Source: Margaritispora aquatica
Lineage: Eukaryota; Ascomycota; Leotiomycetes; Helotiales; Discinellaceae
Reading direction: 5' to 3'
Length of the DNA: 64,000 bases
NCBI GenBank assembly: GCA_007644065.1
Contig: VJWN01000005.1
Coordinates: 248,001-312,000 of the forward strand
A model generated the notes under the pieces. It ran no database searches, was not told the origin of the DNA, and was given only the letters and a program-made list of their open reading frames with translations. Position numbers and translations under genes: made by a program. Below, in pieces: positions 23,774-36,404 of the stretch. Each line of letters starts with the position of its first letter. Position 1 is the stretch's first letter.

Positions 23774-26221
23774 ATGGCTTCGACGTCATCTACTCTGGAA
23801 GTAGGACCAAGAAAATTCAACAAAGAGGAACTGGCAGAACACGTCAGAAATATCGTCAAGCTCTGCATTGGATTCCCTGAAGATACGGCCATCATGCTCC
23901 TGAAGAACTACGGAAACGACGAGCAAGCACTTCAGGCAACCCAGCAGATGTGGCTTCCATCCGAAAGTGAATATACACCAGGACCAAGCTTTTCTTCCTC
24001 CCAGTGTCGTACCGATGATGACGAGATGGCACAGGCATTGCAAGTTGGAGAAGTGACAGATCCCGTGAAGATAGCAATGGCCTGGGAGTTGATGAACTTG
24101 TATAAGGTGCATACTAAGAAGGCTTATGTTGATGCAGTCAAGAGCTCGGTCAATATTTACGAGGCGGCTGATAAGCTATGGGCCGATCCTGAACTTATCG
24201 GAATCGACGATGATGAGGATGAGCTAGTAGTCAAGAAGAAGAAAGTCGAGCATCGGGTTTCTGATGATATCAATGTCATGAGCTTACCAGAAGTTGCGCA
24301 GACAGCTTTTGAAGCGGCCGTCGACAATATATCTGCCGCTCGTAGATCCGTTAGGGTTATTAGTAGTCGAGATTTTCAAACCAGCGTCCCAGGATACACA
24401 GAATTTCCACAAACTCCAGCATCATCGTTCTCGAAATCTTCACCTGTTGCCAGTCCAATCCGAGGAGCAGATGGCAATTTTCTACCATTTACCCTCCGTA
24501 CAGGACCTTGTGAGCACCATGTCAGTCCTATATCTAGTCCGCAAGGAGGTACTTCTCTCGAAAATTTGATGGAAGAAGACAAAGATGAAAAACAGGCTGA
24601 GTCTTCAGGTGCTAGAAATATCATTGCGCGAGGCTATGCTTTGATTTCTGCTCCCCGCCGAAGCATCAGTCATCAGACTCAATGTGCCATTACGTTACAC
24701 ACATCTGAGAGCGTAGTTCTCACCGAGGACGATGACCACAGTGATCAGGTAGACGACGAGAAGGATGTATCCGATTCAGATATCAGCAGTAGTGAGGAAG
24801 AGAACAGCACTACCACTACCAGCAGTGTTGATGACACAGAAATGAACGTTCAAACACTCATGAATATGTTCCCACAGGCTTCCGAGAATGATTGTAGAAA
24901 CGAGCTGCAAGTTGCCGAGGGTGATGTCGATGAGGCAGCAGTGAGTCTTATGGAAATCGACTTTGATGACGAGAACAGAAATCTAAGCCAATCTCAAATC
25001 ATGAAGGGTGTATTCGAAAAGGTTATAGATTCCGAAGCCGGTCCAGAAACTGTTGATGGGGGTGGTTCTAAAGGAGCCACTGGGAAGGAGCGAACTTCAA
25101 AGAAGAGAAAAGGCAGCGAGCCTGTAAGTTGTTCCACCATTTTTTGCTAGTTTCTTATTGTCCCAGTTCGTGTTATTTACTGTTAGATTGAGAGTAAAAC
25201 TTACTTACATTACTCCCTCTTAGGCTCGAGATACCCCCTCCCCTACGCAGAAGAGACTTAGGATCGAGCGTAGAGAGAACAGGGAATCTTCAGACACTGT
25301 CCTGAATTTATGGCTTAAGTAAGTGAAATGAAGTCACTTATATCCTTTTGCTTCAAGAATGCTAACCAAGATTCGAGGGGAGTGGACAAGATAGGCACCA
25401 TTCGTGTCATTTCGGATCAAGGCGTCCATCTAATCTTGTGGCCTAAAGCTTTACTAAACAAGGTTCCCATCTTAAAGAAAGATCTCAAGCACATTAGCAA
25501 TGAGGACGCAGATGTAAGCGTTAGGATCCACGATGTCGAAGCCGACGACTTCTCAATGATGATGCACTATAACGAAACGAGACGCCTGAAGCTATTCATC
25601 AACCAAGTCATGACTGAGTCCAAGAAATTGCTTATCATTATGAAAATCATGATATGTGCCGAGACAACAGGTTGTAACATTGGTGTCTACGACCCAGATT
25701 CCAGAATATGCTTCGAGGCCAAGAAGATTCTGGTTGCCGACTGGAGAAACCTCCGCCGTCGTCATATCAAACTCGCTTATGAGAAACTCCTTGAAGGCCA
25801 TCCTCTGCGCAAGCTCTTCGTTGAGGCAATCTTCAAAGTCCGAGTCGAATTTCGGTACATCCCCGAGAACGACTCACATTATTCAAACGATTCAGACTCA
25901 GAACCGGGCTCAGACTCAGATTTGGACTCAGACTCGGAGTTAAAATCAGGATCAGGACCAAGACCAACAAGAAAGCCCACCAATGCTGCGCATGATGCTT
26001 TGTTCAAGAAGCGCGAGCCACCTTTCGAGAAGGAGATCAGAGGCGCGCATGCGATTCGTGAGTTCAGATACGAGTTCCATGACTATCTCGAGAATAGCTG
26101 GCACCATCGAGAGGTTCCTACCAAGCTTCCCAGGAGGAGAAACGGAGGGAGACCTGCTCTTGATCTCACCAGAGAGACTACGCTATCAGATCCTTTGACT
26201 GGTCTGCGTTTCCCTGTCTAG
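23774..26221 (+). CDS. CUE/UBA-like domain protein with degenerate BTB-like C-terminus
   Basis: Function unknown. The region near residues 356-400 (MNVQTLMNMFPQASENDCRN then EGDVDEAAVSLMEID) fits a ubiquitin-binding CUE domain, including the MFP motif. Two more CUE/UBA-like helical segments lie near residues 10-60 and 95-135. The ATG at 23774 is the first true start in frame. Exons are proposed as 23774-25123, 25224-25318 and 25378-26221 (762 residues; total divisible by three). The second intron (GTAAGT at 25319, branch GCTAAC, acceptor CGAG at 25377) fuses the CUE part to GTIRVISDQGVHLILWPKAL, which resembles a BTB/POZ start. Near residues 640-680 comes an acidic SD-repeat stretch. Without that intron the first product would stop at 25322, and a second frame would begin 6 bp later. 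The fusion is an inference. Confidence 0.65.
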
Positions 26222-26895
26222 GTTACTCGTTTCTAGTGCTATGAGTTGTGGTACGCACTCTGGCAGGAATGGAGTTGGATTTGTGGTCGCGACATTGATT
26301 CAGGGACTGATTATTAGGAGGTGTGGTTGGAGCGATTCCCTCTTCTAGTTGTTATTCTTACCTTTCCTTTTGCGTTGTCTTTGGTGTGTTTCTCGTTGCG
26401 TTTAGTCAATTTGGTTCCCTAGCCTTGTTTGATGGCAAGCCAGGACGCACCTGTTATCTCACGGACTTTTTGAAAGGAGCCCGATAGAGAAGCATGAAGG
26501 AGGGAGCTAGAGACAACGTGTGTATTATAATTATCAAAATAGAACATTGCGCTTTGCGCAGCTACTGATAACGTACCACATGTTATTTTACCCTCTCGGC
26601 AATGTGCTCATCGTTAGCGCCCGTCCATGAAAGCGGAATTGTATCTCTTCTATGGCAATGAGCCTACTTAGAAGTATTCTTAAAATTCCTGCTCGAAACC
26701 ATCAACATCCCTCGTCATTGTGATGTCTCGTCGAGTAATTTTTTTTTTAGGATCATAGTTCCATCACTCTGGAACACGACCAGATCAACGCAGAATCAAA
26801 AGCCTCAAAACGTTGTATAATCACTCTCGTACAATAAGGTTAACGATAATCATAGACAAGACTTCGTTGCCGGTGTATTTAGTACAGTGGTATAT
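26222..26895. other. Convergent 3' spacer
   Basis: About 670 bp between two convergent genes. I see no coding sequence. A poly-T run (near 26739-26748) may belong to a 3' end signal. Confidence 0.5.
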
Positions 26896-27781
26896 CTACA
26901 TCAACAATCTCCAGGCACCAAGAATCAAAGCAGCGGTACCTACGAGAAATTAGTAACATTCGACTGTCGCGACTCACCTTATGCTTACCGGTACAAACAC
27001 CCATAAGCCACTGCAAAGTCTGAAACTTTACAGCCTCTAGCTTCTCCCTGAGCACGGCGACTTCCTGCTCAATCTTTGTCTCAGTCTCCTTAATCTTCAG
27101 CTCCTGGGTATTGGCTTCCTCTCTGATTCTTCCCTTCTCCAAGTTTAAATCTAATCTTACAGACGCCTGCGTCCTGCTAATTTCATCTCGTAATCTGCTA
27201 TTCAATTTTGCAAGATCGTTGGTGAGCCGCTCATGCGATGTCCTTGTGGTAGAGGACTCTGTCGAATCTGACGATAATAATTCGGATCGAAGCTTTGCAA
27301 AGTCGACTTTCTGTGTATAAGTAGCTTTGGCTTGGTCTTCTCGAAGAACCATGGTTCTGGTCAGGTTTTGGATGCTATGCAGTGTTAATCCATTGCTTCT
27401 CTGTTATGGCGATTGGACGAACCTCTCTTCAATAACATCACTGAGAACCTTCATCATTGCCACTGCCTGTGTCTCCGTAAACCCTTCCTCTTGCAGTCGC
27501 TGGACAAACTTCAACGTATCGAAGTGGTGATCCCGAGCTCGTCGTGCCGTCGCATGGAATGTTCGATGCTGCATCGACTTTTGAATTATAGTGCTCCTCC
27601 CTCTCGGGATCCCATTGCTTCGTGAAGAATTGCATGTACTGTTCCACGGTGGAGATGAATCGTTGATCCTGCTTAATGTGCTTAATGGGCGTATGGAATT
27701 TGTATTAATAGCAGCATTCTGCCAACTGATTCTTGGAAGGAGGAACTTTGGCAAACTTCTTGTGAGTCCAGCTTGTGCCAT
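26896..27781 (-). CDS. FMP32: Mitochondrial CCDC90/FMP32-family coiled-coil protein
   Basis: Inner-membrane protein of the DUF1640/CCDC90 family; the human relatives include MCUR1, and yeast Fmp32 is linked to cytochrome oxidase and proline metabolism. The N-terminus MAQAGLTRSLPKFLLPRI is arginine-rich and acid-free, as in a mitochondrial presequence. DTLKFVQRLQEEGFTETQAV and AMMKVLSDVIEES open the conserved domain. A long coiled coil follows (KLNSRLRDEISRTQASVRLD and beyond), then a C-terminal membrane segment QWLMGVCTGTAALILGAWRL. Exons are 27423-27781, 26989-27374 and 26896-26939, giving 262 residues. The joins EES/IQNLTRTMVLRED and CTG/TAALILGAW restore the family sequence. An in-frame ATG at 27871 is possible, but the start at 27781 gives the cleaner presequence. 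Confidence 0.87.
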
Positions 27782-27999
27782 ATTCGCAGTGCACACTGTG
27801 GTAGTCTTGATCGTGAATACTTGGAGAGCTCCGAGGCATGGGTCATAAAGATTGGGGCTCTTTCGAGACATGCCCGGCTTGAATCATATCACATGACCCT
27901 GCAACCCCGCGCTAGTGTTACAATTGGAGTCATAGCCAGGCACTTCAAAATCCAGGCGAATTCCAACAATTTTCTGCACCTTCACCACAAAGCTACAAA
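27782..27999. promoter_or_regulatory. Shared divergent promoter, FMP32 / eIF2-gamma
   Basis: Only 218 bp separate the two start codons, so the promoters overlap. Coordination of a mitochondrial protein and a translation factor is possible but not shown by any motif I can name. Confidence 0.5.
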
Positions 28000-29611
28000 A
28001 TGGCAGCAAACGGTGATCGCTACGGAAACGACTTCGAGTCTGATTCTGACTCTGGCCCTGATTCCCCAGGTCTCGAGCCGCAGAAGGACAACGACGAGCA
28101 CATCGAAGAGCTCGACGACAAGCCCATCAAATCCGCACTTAAGAAATCGACACAAAAAGAAGTTGCGCCAACCATAATACGCCCATACCTCCCTCCGCAG
28201 ACTGAGCCCAAAGACCTTGTGCCTGGAGAACTGACGCCCCTCACACCAGAAATTATCGCGAGGCAGGCCACAATTAATATTGGAACTATTGGACATGTCG
28301 CCCACGGAAAGTCGACGGTGGTGAAGGCAATTTCGGGTGTGCAGACAGTTCGATTTAAGAATGAGTTGGAGCGGAATATCACAATTAAGCTTGGTTATGC
28401 CAATGCAAAATTCTATCAGTGCGACAATGCTGAATGCCCTCGACCAACATGCTTCAAGAGTTACAAGAGTGACAAAGAGGTTGACCCACCTTGCGAGAGA
28501 GATGGATGTGCTGGTACATACAGATTACTCAGACATGTCTCGTAAGCTCTCTGGATTTCTTTGAGGGTGGCAGGGTACTAATTTGTGCAGATTCGTCGAT
28601 TGCCCTGGTCACGATATTCTCATGAGCACTATGTTGTCTGGAGCAGCAGTTATGGATGCCGCCCTTCTCCTCATTGCCGGAAACGAAACATGCCCACAGC
28701 CCCAGACCTCAGAACATTTGGCAGCTGTTGAGATTATGAAGCTAAACCATCTGATTATCCTCCAAAACAAGGTTGATCTGATGCGAGAGGAAGCAGCAAA
28801 AGAGCACTGGGAATCGATACAAAAATTCGTCCGAGGCACAGTTGCAGGAGGAGCTCCAATCATTCCTATTTCAGCACAATTGAAGTTCAACATTGATGCA
28901 ATTATTGAGGCTATTGTTCACACCATCCCCATCCCAATCAGAGACTTCACAATGGATCCCCAGATGATCGTCATTCGGTCCTTTGACGTGAACAAGCCAG
29001 GTGCAGAGATCGAGGAGTTGAAGGGTGGTGTTGCAGGTGGATCGATTCTTCACGGTGTCATCAAGCTCGGCGACGAGATTGAGATTCGACCTGGAATCGT
29101 CACCCGTGATGAGAAGGGAGCAATCAAGTGCACACCAATTTTCAGCAGAATCGTCACCTTGAACTCCGAGAATAACGAGCTGAAGTACGCTGTACCCGGA
29201 GGACTTATTGGTGTAGGAACCAGAATCGACCCCACACTCTGCCGAGCCGATCGTCTGGTCGGTTTCGTTCTTGGTCTCAAGGGCCGCCTCCCAGATATTT
29301 ACATTGAAATCGAAGTCAACTACTACCTCCTGCGCCGCCTTTTGGGAGTCAAGACTGCCGATGGAAAGCAAGCCAAGGTCGCAAAGCTGGCCAAGAACGA
29401 GGTGCTCATGGTGAACATCGGATCAACCGCCACCGGAGCCAAGGTTACAGCCGTGAAGCAAGATGCCGCAAAGTTGGTTCTCACAAGTCCAGCATGCACG
29501 AACGTTGGAGAGAAGGTTGCGCTGAGTCGTCGTATCGAGAAGCATTGGAGATTGATTGGATGGGCTACCATTGCCAGCGGTGTCACATTGAACCCAAGCA
29601 CTTCGTCTTAG
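28000..29611 (+). CDS. GCD11: Translation initiation factor eIF2 subunit gamma
   Basis: GTPase subunit of eIF2 that binds GTP and initiator Met-tRNA and delivers it to the 40S subunit. The 520-residue protein has G1 [10 protein letters not shown]3 DCPGHD, G4 NKVD and a SAQ G5. It also has a four-cysteine zinc ribbon ([11 protein letters not shown]...CERDGC) typical of eIF2-gamma, then the two beta-barrel domains. The acidic N-terminal tail (residues 1-60) is variable in fungi. A single 49-nt intron (28542-28590) splits the serine codon before FVDCPGHD. It is intact and of normal length. Confidence 0.97.
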
Positions 29612-30047
29612 GGGGCCTGTGAGAGAAGAAAGGAGGATCTTTATTGAGATTTTTCGGCGTGACGATGTTTCTTGCATGGTTTAATGTATGATCGATCTGG
29701 GATTTTCTTTCCTCATGCACCACGGGAGTCAGGTCGGGTAGATTGGGGCCTAAAAGTTAGCTCGCTCGGTGGGTGGATAGGTAGATGACTGCATGAAATC
29801 AAACCAGACTCAAGAATCAACCTGCCTGTGTCGTGTAGTATTTGCACTATGAACTTAAAACCTGCACGAGTGAGAAAGCCTATACTTACTTACATCGATA
29901 ATGGGAATTTTCAATGTCCAACGAGCTCGTATAAAGAAAAATGGTACGATTTCTCATCTGCCGAACGAACGAACGGCAGATGTGGTGGTAGCTAAGCGAG
30001 TAACCTCTGGACCTTACCTGACCATAGCACTGGAATCATCAAGACCA

Positions 30048-30086
30048 AGACTCAGACTCAGACTCAGACTCAGACTCAGACTCAGA
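30048..30086. repeat. (GACTCA)n tandem hexamer
   Basis: About six tandem GACTCA units after the eIF2-gamma 3' end. The unit contains GACTCA, an AP-1/Gcn4-like half-site, but the tandem array is more probably just a satellite. Confidence 0.8.
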
Positions 30087-30169
30087 CCAAGATCCAAACT
30101 GTCCATTATCCGTGCAAGTTGCACCGTGGAAGTGTACTCGCAGAAGAGAACCATGGATACGTCTTCGTC

Positions 30170-30203
30170 TTGTGTGTGTGTGTATGTGTGTGTATGTGTG
30201 TGC
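30170..30203. repeat. TG-rich microsatellite
   Basis: Alternating TG dinucleotides with TA interruptions. Simple repeat only. Confidence 0.85.
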
Positions 30204-30388
30204 GTCTTGTTGAGCTGGCTTGGAAACTAAGTACCTTACCCTACCTATTTTAAGGTAATCCTACATAAATGCATAGCTGCGTTCACGTTCACGTGCGTGC
30301 GTGGACACGACTTGGTTTTAGGTTCTAGGTTCCAATGCGCTTCTAATGCGACTCTAATGCTAATGCTAATTCTAATTCCATCCATGTC

Positions 30389-30451
30389 CTCTGCCCTCTG
30401 CCCTCTGCCCTCTGCCCTCTGCCCTCTGCCCTCTGCCCTCTGCCCTCTGCC
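30389..30451. repeat. (CTCTGCC)9 minisatellite
   Basis: Nine perfect head-to-tail copies of a 7-bp unit (63 bp). Read on the minus strand it gives a spurious (GQRAEGR)n peptide in two overlapping frames. No gene is implied. Confidence 0.95.
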
Positions 30452-30676
30452 CGCTGACTTGTGACTGCGAAAAGTCTTGAGGCATGCATGTGTTGTGTGA
30501 GAGTAGGGGAGATTGATGTATACCAACAATATGACGATGATAAACAATCAAGACGCGCTCCATTCGTCTCCTCAAAGCCCCTCCTCCCTCCCTACCCGGT
30601 GTGAGATGAGATAAAGATCCCACGAAGTCCAAACGTCGCCGGTCGCTGGTACTTGAGGTAAGTGATTCTTTTCCTT

Positions 30677-30726
30677 CCTACCTACCTACCTACCTACCTA
30701 GATAGATAGATAGATAGATAGATAGA
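30677..30726. repeat. (CCTA)n followed by (GATA)n
   Basis: A CCTA tetramer tract switches at a CTAGATAG junction into a GATA tract. Such CCTA/TAGG tracts recur at 31371-31400 and 37100-37123. Confidence 0.9.
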
Positions 30727-31368
30727 TCCTCTGTTTGTGAACTTGCTAATGTGTAAGATAGGATGGGGTATGATGAGGTAGGTATTTAAGCGTATTCATT
30801 CGCTTTGCTGATGTGTACTGGGATTTAGGTAGGTAGGTATGTTTCAATGCGTTAGTTATCTCGGCGTTTCTGTCGATCGGGTTGGATTCTTGAATTCTTA
30901 GATTCTTGGCTGAGATGGTGATGGTGATGATGAGTTTGTTTGGTGTGAAGTGATGTTAGATGTTAGATGTTGGATGTTAGATGTTGTTGCTTCATGTATA
31001 TATGTTGTGGAGTGAAAATCTATAAGTGAAAGATACAGTAAGGACGTTAGGTTGGTGACTTAGCTCTCTGAGATGTCGTTAAACCCTCGAGGCTAGCCAC
31101 TTGCTCTTGTCTCATTGTACCTAGCATCACTTTAGTCATTTTATTGCTAACTCACGCACGTCAAAGTCATGATGCTTGATGTGTCTATAGGAAAGTGACA
31201 TTCACAGTAGGTAGTCATCAATCGAAACAACACCTCGACTTCGAAGAATCAGCTACCTGCCTACCTACGAAGCACTCGAATATGCGAGGACACCACATAC
31301 TGCTGTCCTGCTTCGGCAAGAGAAGTCCTCGCTTACTTATTTACTTGCGATTCGAGGTTGCGGAGACA

Positions 31369-31400
31369 GCTAGGTAGGTAGGTAGGTAGGTAAGTAGGTA
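31369..31400. repeat. (TAGG)n tetramer tract
   Basis: Tandem TAGG units, the same family as the CCTA tract 700 bp upstream, in opposite orientation. Confidence 0.85.
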
Positions 31401-33530
31401 TGTAGTGTTAGGAACAGATGCGTCAGGCTATGCATGGTATGCTATTCCTGCCACGTTGGTGGCATGGAGGTCGTGGGGTTGTCAGGTATTCTTAGGTATA
31501 CATACACCCACAGGATGCAAGAGAGAACGCGAGAAGCGAAGAAAAGACAGGTAGTTGGGGAGTTGGGTAGGACACCTAACCTCGCCTGGGCAGCGAGAAA
31601 CTGAACTGCCGGTACACCTACAGATCAAGTACACAACTACCAATTGTGAGTGACTCGAGGAATTCCTCGAACGGCAAGTCGAGGTGCGGTTGTACTTGTA
31701 ACGACCCCACGAACAAACCTAGATGGCTGAAGATGTACAACGGGAATCCACTCCGTGGTATCCTTCCCGGCTTGGGTTTATGGTTATGTGACGGATGTGA
31801 GACTATTGGTGTTGATCTTTGAGGTTTTGGGAATATTTGCTCACGGTACGGAGGTAAGAATGGTGTGATGTGATGGAAGTAATGGTTAGTGTGAGTTGGA
31901 AGTAGATTGAATAATTGAATTTTACTGCTTCCTTGCAAGCCTTCTCTGCTTGAAGAGCAAGTCATGCATTTTCAAAGTAAGAGGAGGAATAGACTACGAG
32001 ATAATTGCCTCGCTGCATGCTTACCTTATCTTATGCATGTCGTTTTCGTCGCCATCGGAGACATTTGATGATAGGAGATCTTGTGATGGTGGGTGACACC
32101 AAAAGGGGAGTTTTTGTTTGTTCTGGGGAGCCAGAAAATCTCCATCTGGAATCGTGTTGGTCGTTGCACAAGTAAGAAATCGCATCACGGACACTTGGAT
32201 GTGCCCGACTACAAGCCATCTTCCATCAGCCACTTGACGCTTCGCTCCACCCACGCAAGAATGATGATCTCATTTCTGTACCTTAGGCAGGTTGCGAGAA
32301 TGGTGGTTACACCACAGGATTTGGAACTCAGAAACATTCAGCTGGGTCGGTGTGAAACTTAACATATCTAACCAGTCGCCGTCGAGGTGGACGCTCCCAG
32401 ATATTGAGATGAGACGCCTTTCGGCCGTCCACGGCGGTCGAGAAGATATCCCGCTTTCACTGTTGAGTGCCGTAATTTCTTATTCCACGAACAGAACACG
32501 ATGGTCTTTGAATAAAGGCTAAAAGGAAGAACAACGGGCGTATGCCTGTTTATTATGCATACTGGCGGTGTTGTGTTTGTCGATGCTTGAGTAACGGTGT
32601 TGAAGTGCAGCAGTGTGACGAAATAAATGAGGAACCGATATGTGTGATTCCAAAAGACTTGACCTTGAGCTTCTGATCGAGTGGTTGAAATACGATGGAT
32701 GGACAACATGCTTACATCCGAACCCTTTTAGGCTATTCCATAGCTTGACAGAGGCAGAGACTGAGACTGACAGACGGCGTACGGTGTTCGGCAAATGGTA
32801 CCAAACCAATGAGTCGGTCTTGGAGGTTCACTATCTGTGAATCAATCGGCTGCCAGTTGAAGCCTCCTGAGTCATCATCTTGTGGCGGGCAGCGTCAAGA
32901 GTCAATACCGTATCGTAATGATCGTGGCTTGCTTTCGCAAGGATCAACGACTCGAATGGCGAATCGAAGCGATGACCACAGGCCATGAAAGTCATGGAAA
33001 GCCAAGAAAGCCATGCATGGCAAACATGGAAGGAGAAAAGGCCGGTCTTTCATAAAGTTGCACGGGGACGAATCGGAGACTTTCCTTGATGGCTGAGAAG
33101 AGGGAGCGGACGAAATTCCAACCGAAGTATGCAGAAATATACAACATCTAGAGCGATATGCAAGTCAGAGAATGTTCGCTTGATAGAAAAAAGTCCGCTT
33201 TAGGACGTCCAAGTGGGGAGAAAAGGCCATGGGAGGAGCGGAGGTGGGGAGCGGATTTAAGGATATACAACGGGGTTTTGTTTGTTGATCGATTATCCGA
33301 TTATTAGATGGGAATTTAATTTGATTCAAAATTGATGACACAGGGGGGGATAGGATCGAAATGCCAATCGCATCGCACCGCTCGTTTGCAAGAAATACCG
33401 AGGGTCAGGTATCAAAGAGTAAATGTGCCATTGTCATTGTGTACTGTACTGTACTGTAACTACAGTATTGTGTCAAATAATCCAATATTTACCTACATGG
33501 TGATGTGATGGTGTGAGACTGAGGTTGATA

Positions 33531-33555
33531 TAAGAATAAGAATAAGAATAAGAAT
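33531..33555. repeat. (AATAAG)n tandem repeat
   Basis: Four tandem AATAAG units in AT-rich spacer upstream of the MFS gene. Confidence 0.8.
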
Positions 33556-34091
33556 CATCCAAGAATCCAAGGACATTTTTCCATCTCTGCCCAAACTCTG
33601 ATAGAGTGAGAATGAATGAGAATGAGTGAGTGATGGTTCAGATAAGCTCAATTCCCCTTACCGAAACTTCAGGAGTCTAGCACGGTAAAGCCGCTAGCTT
33701 CGAAGCCTAAAATAAAAAGTGTCCCCAAAGATATCCCAAGCGTGCCCACTGTCCACTGCCCACTGTCACACTGTCCACTGTCCACTGCCTCCAAGCAGTT
33801 CAAGGACTTCGGACCCGCTCAACCTCCGGGCCCCGTTCTTTCCCTTTCACGGTTTTACCACCCAGTTTACCACTTTTTTTTACCACAGCGGCCTTCGGAT
33901 TCGTGTTCGGTTCCTTCTCTTTCAGGTAACTCGTCCACTCACAACTTTCTAAAGGGGCGCTCTAGAATAGGACTCAGGCGTTGGGTGGGTCGGGATCTTG
34001 ACTGATCCGCGACAATATCTAGATTCCAGGGCTCGCCAGGCGTGTCAAGGTACAAAACAAACCTCCACACCCAGCCAGCACTCTCAACACC

Positions 34092-34130
34092 GTCAACCAG
34101 TCAACCAGTCAACCAGTCAACCCGTCAACC
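34092..34130. repeat. (GTCAACCA)n tandem octamer
   Basis: About five copies of an 8-bp unit in the probable 5' leader or promoter of the MFS gene, with one C variant. Confidence 0.85.
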
Positions 34131-34172
34131 AAACTCCCGTTAGTCTAAATCCACCATCCACCATAATCCACA

Positions 34173-34184
34173 CCCCCCCCCCCC
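34173..34184. repeat. Poly-C run in MFS leader
   Basis: An uninterrupted run of about 12 C about 300 bp before the MFS start. Its length is likely to be polymorphic or subject to sequencing error. Confidence 0.8.
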
Positions 34185-34486
34185 TTTCAAGTCCAAAAAA
34201 GCCCAGCCCGCACCCTGTCAACGCCTCCTTGTCAGCAGGCATCACTAAACGAACGCCGAACACTCGGACTTGCCCTGGTCTACCCTGGGCCCTGGGTAAT
34301 AAAATTAATAAGAGAACAAAAGGACGGGAACCAAAAAGTACACAGTACATAACCATCGAGGAGGACCACTTCCGCATTCTGGTGTTCGACATTCTCTTCG
34401 TCCCTTCCCCATTGTGCCCCTCCCTCTTGATTGTGGTTTGACACTTTTTGGTCTTCGCCCTTTCCTGATAATCACTCTTTTTCACA

Positions 34487-36404
34487 ATGGCCAGTCCTAG
34501 GAAGTCCGTCTTGGACGACTCGACGTCCGAGACGCTCAAGAGCACCAATGTCTCGATTAATGAGAAGAAAATCGAAGACGAATCTTCATACCGACAAGGT
34601 TCCGTGTCACCAACACCAAAGGAGGAAATAGTAGAGGAGGCAAAGGAACAAGACACCACAGCCGACTTGACGAAAGTCATGACCTCCGCAGAGGGCGTCG
34701 AGTATCCTACAGGAATGAAGTTGGGCTTGATCTCTCTTGCGCTTTGTCTAAGTGTGTTCCTGATCGCTTTGGACAACACCATTATTGTATGTATAAGTTA
34801 CTACTATCGCTTTTTTGCACGAGAAAATTACTTGAATTGTGCTAATCTTTGTACAGGCAACTGCTATTCCCAAAATCACAGATCAGTTCCACTCTCTACC
34901 TGATGTTGGATGGTACGGAAGTTCATATCTCTTGACTACCGCCTCCTTCCAACTCCTCTTCGGCAAATTCTACACATTCTACTCAATTAAGTATGTGTAC
35001 CTCGTGGCCATCGGTATCTTCGAAATCGGCAGCTTCATTTGCGGTATTGCGCCAAACTCGGTTGCTCTTATTGTTGGACGTGCTATTGCAGGATTGGGTT
35101 CAGCCGGTATCTTCTCAGGCGCACTCATCATTGTCGCATACTCTGTTCCTCTCCAGAAGAGACCTATGTACTCTGGATTCATCGGTGCTATGTACGGTAT
35201 CGCATCTGTCGCTGGACCTCTCCTCGGTGGACTCTTCACAGACAAGGCCACATGGCGTTGGTGCTTCTACATCAACTTGCCCATCGGTGCTATCACCATG
35301 GTTGTCATCTTGATCTTCTTCAAGGCTCCAGATCGCGTCAAGGCAGAAAATCTAGGATGGAAGTCTCGTGTGCAGTCATTTGATCTTTACGGCACAGTTG
35401 TGTTTATCCCAGGTATCATCTGTTTGCTTCTGGCACTTCAATGGGGTGGAACCAAGTACGAGTGGAACTCATGGAGAATCATTGTCCTCTTCGTTCTCTT
35501 CGCCATTCTTATTGGTATCTTTATCTTCGTCCAATTCTGGAAGCAAGAGACTGCCACAATTCCACCAAAGGTCATCAAGATGCGAAGCATTTGGACGGCC
35601 GCATATTACTCGTTTGCCACTGGAGCTTTCTTCCTTCTCCTGGTTTACTTCCTGCCAATCTGGTTCCAAGCTGTGAAGGGTGCCTCGGCCGTCAAGTCAG
35701 GTGTCATGAATTTGCCATTGATCATGTGCTTGGTTGTTGCTTCTATCATCAGTGGTATTGGAGTCACAGTTTTGGGATACTGTAAGTTTTCTTGACACAC
35801 TTTTCCCTGTGACATTTTACTAACTCTTACAAGATGCTCCTCTCATGATTGCAGGAACCGTCTTCGGTGCAATTGGCTCTGGACTACTCTCCACTCTTCA
35901 GCCAGATTCCAGCCATCAGATGTGGATCGGTTACCAAGCCATCTGCGGTATTGGTGTCGGCTTGGGAATGCAGCAACCTTTGATCGCTGTCCAGACTGTG
36001 CTTGATATCTCTCTCGTGCCCATTGGAACTTCGTAAGTTAAACATCTTTACCCATCCACTGTGATTTATTCTAATGTCATCATAGCATCATCATTTTCAT
36101 GCAAACTCTTGGTGGTGCTTTGTTTGTCGGAATTGCCCAAACAGTTTTCAGCAACAAACTTGTTGAGGGACTTGCGAAATACGCCCCAACACTTGACCCC
36201 AAGATTGTCCTCAGCATCGGAGCCACTTCTCTACAAAAGACCTTGGATAAGGATGAGTTGCCAGGTGTCATAATGGCATACAATGACGCACTCACCATGT
36301 GCTTCTTGGTTGCAGCCATCATGGCCGCATCGACCATCGTTGGCAGCGCGCTCATCGAGTGGAAGAGCGTCAAGGGCAAGAAGATCGAGATGGCAGGTGC
36401 TTAG
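34487..36404 (+). CDS. MFS transporter, DHA14 (14-TM drug:H+ antiporter) type
   Basis: Plasma-membrane exporter of toxicants or metabolites. The 580-residue product has a hydrophilic N-tail of about 75 residues. LALCLSVFLIALDNTIIATAIPKITDQF (first helix) carries the LD-NTI-ATA-P-I motif typical of DHA14 proteins. GRAIAGLGSAGIFSGALII (motif B region) and SVAGPLLGGLF (antiporter motif C) follow, then WRWCFYINLPIG. Fourteen hydrophobic segments can be traced. Exons are 34487-34786, 34857-35781, 35834-36032 and 36086-36404. It is an isolated gene between repeat-rich spacers, with no biosynthetic neighbours, so the substrate cannot be guessed. Confidence 0.92.

Larger units (their letters stand above)
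29612..34486. other. 4.9 kb simple-repeat-rich intergenic region
   Basis: No convincing gene between eIF2-gamma and the MFS transporter. Many short frames come from tandem repeats (TG, GACTCA, CTCTGCC, CCTA/GATA, AATAAG, GTCAACCA). The last part (about 34000-34486) is C-rich and probably the MFS promoter and 5' leader, including a poly-C run. Confidence 0.6.

Noticed and set aside
25328..26221. Separate gene starting at the ATG at 25328
   Set aside because: A 6-bp gap to the previous stop in the same direction, with a perfect intron over it, makes a single spliced gene more likely.
30245..30632. Minus-strand proteins with (GQRAEGR)n repeats
   Set aside because: They are translations of the CTCTGCC minisatellite in two frames.
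30677..30726. Telomere-like repeat
   Set aside because: The units are CCTA and GATA tetramers, not TTAGGG.
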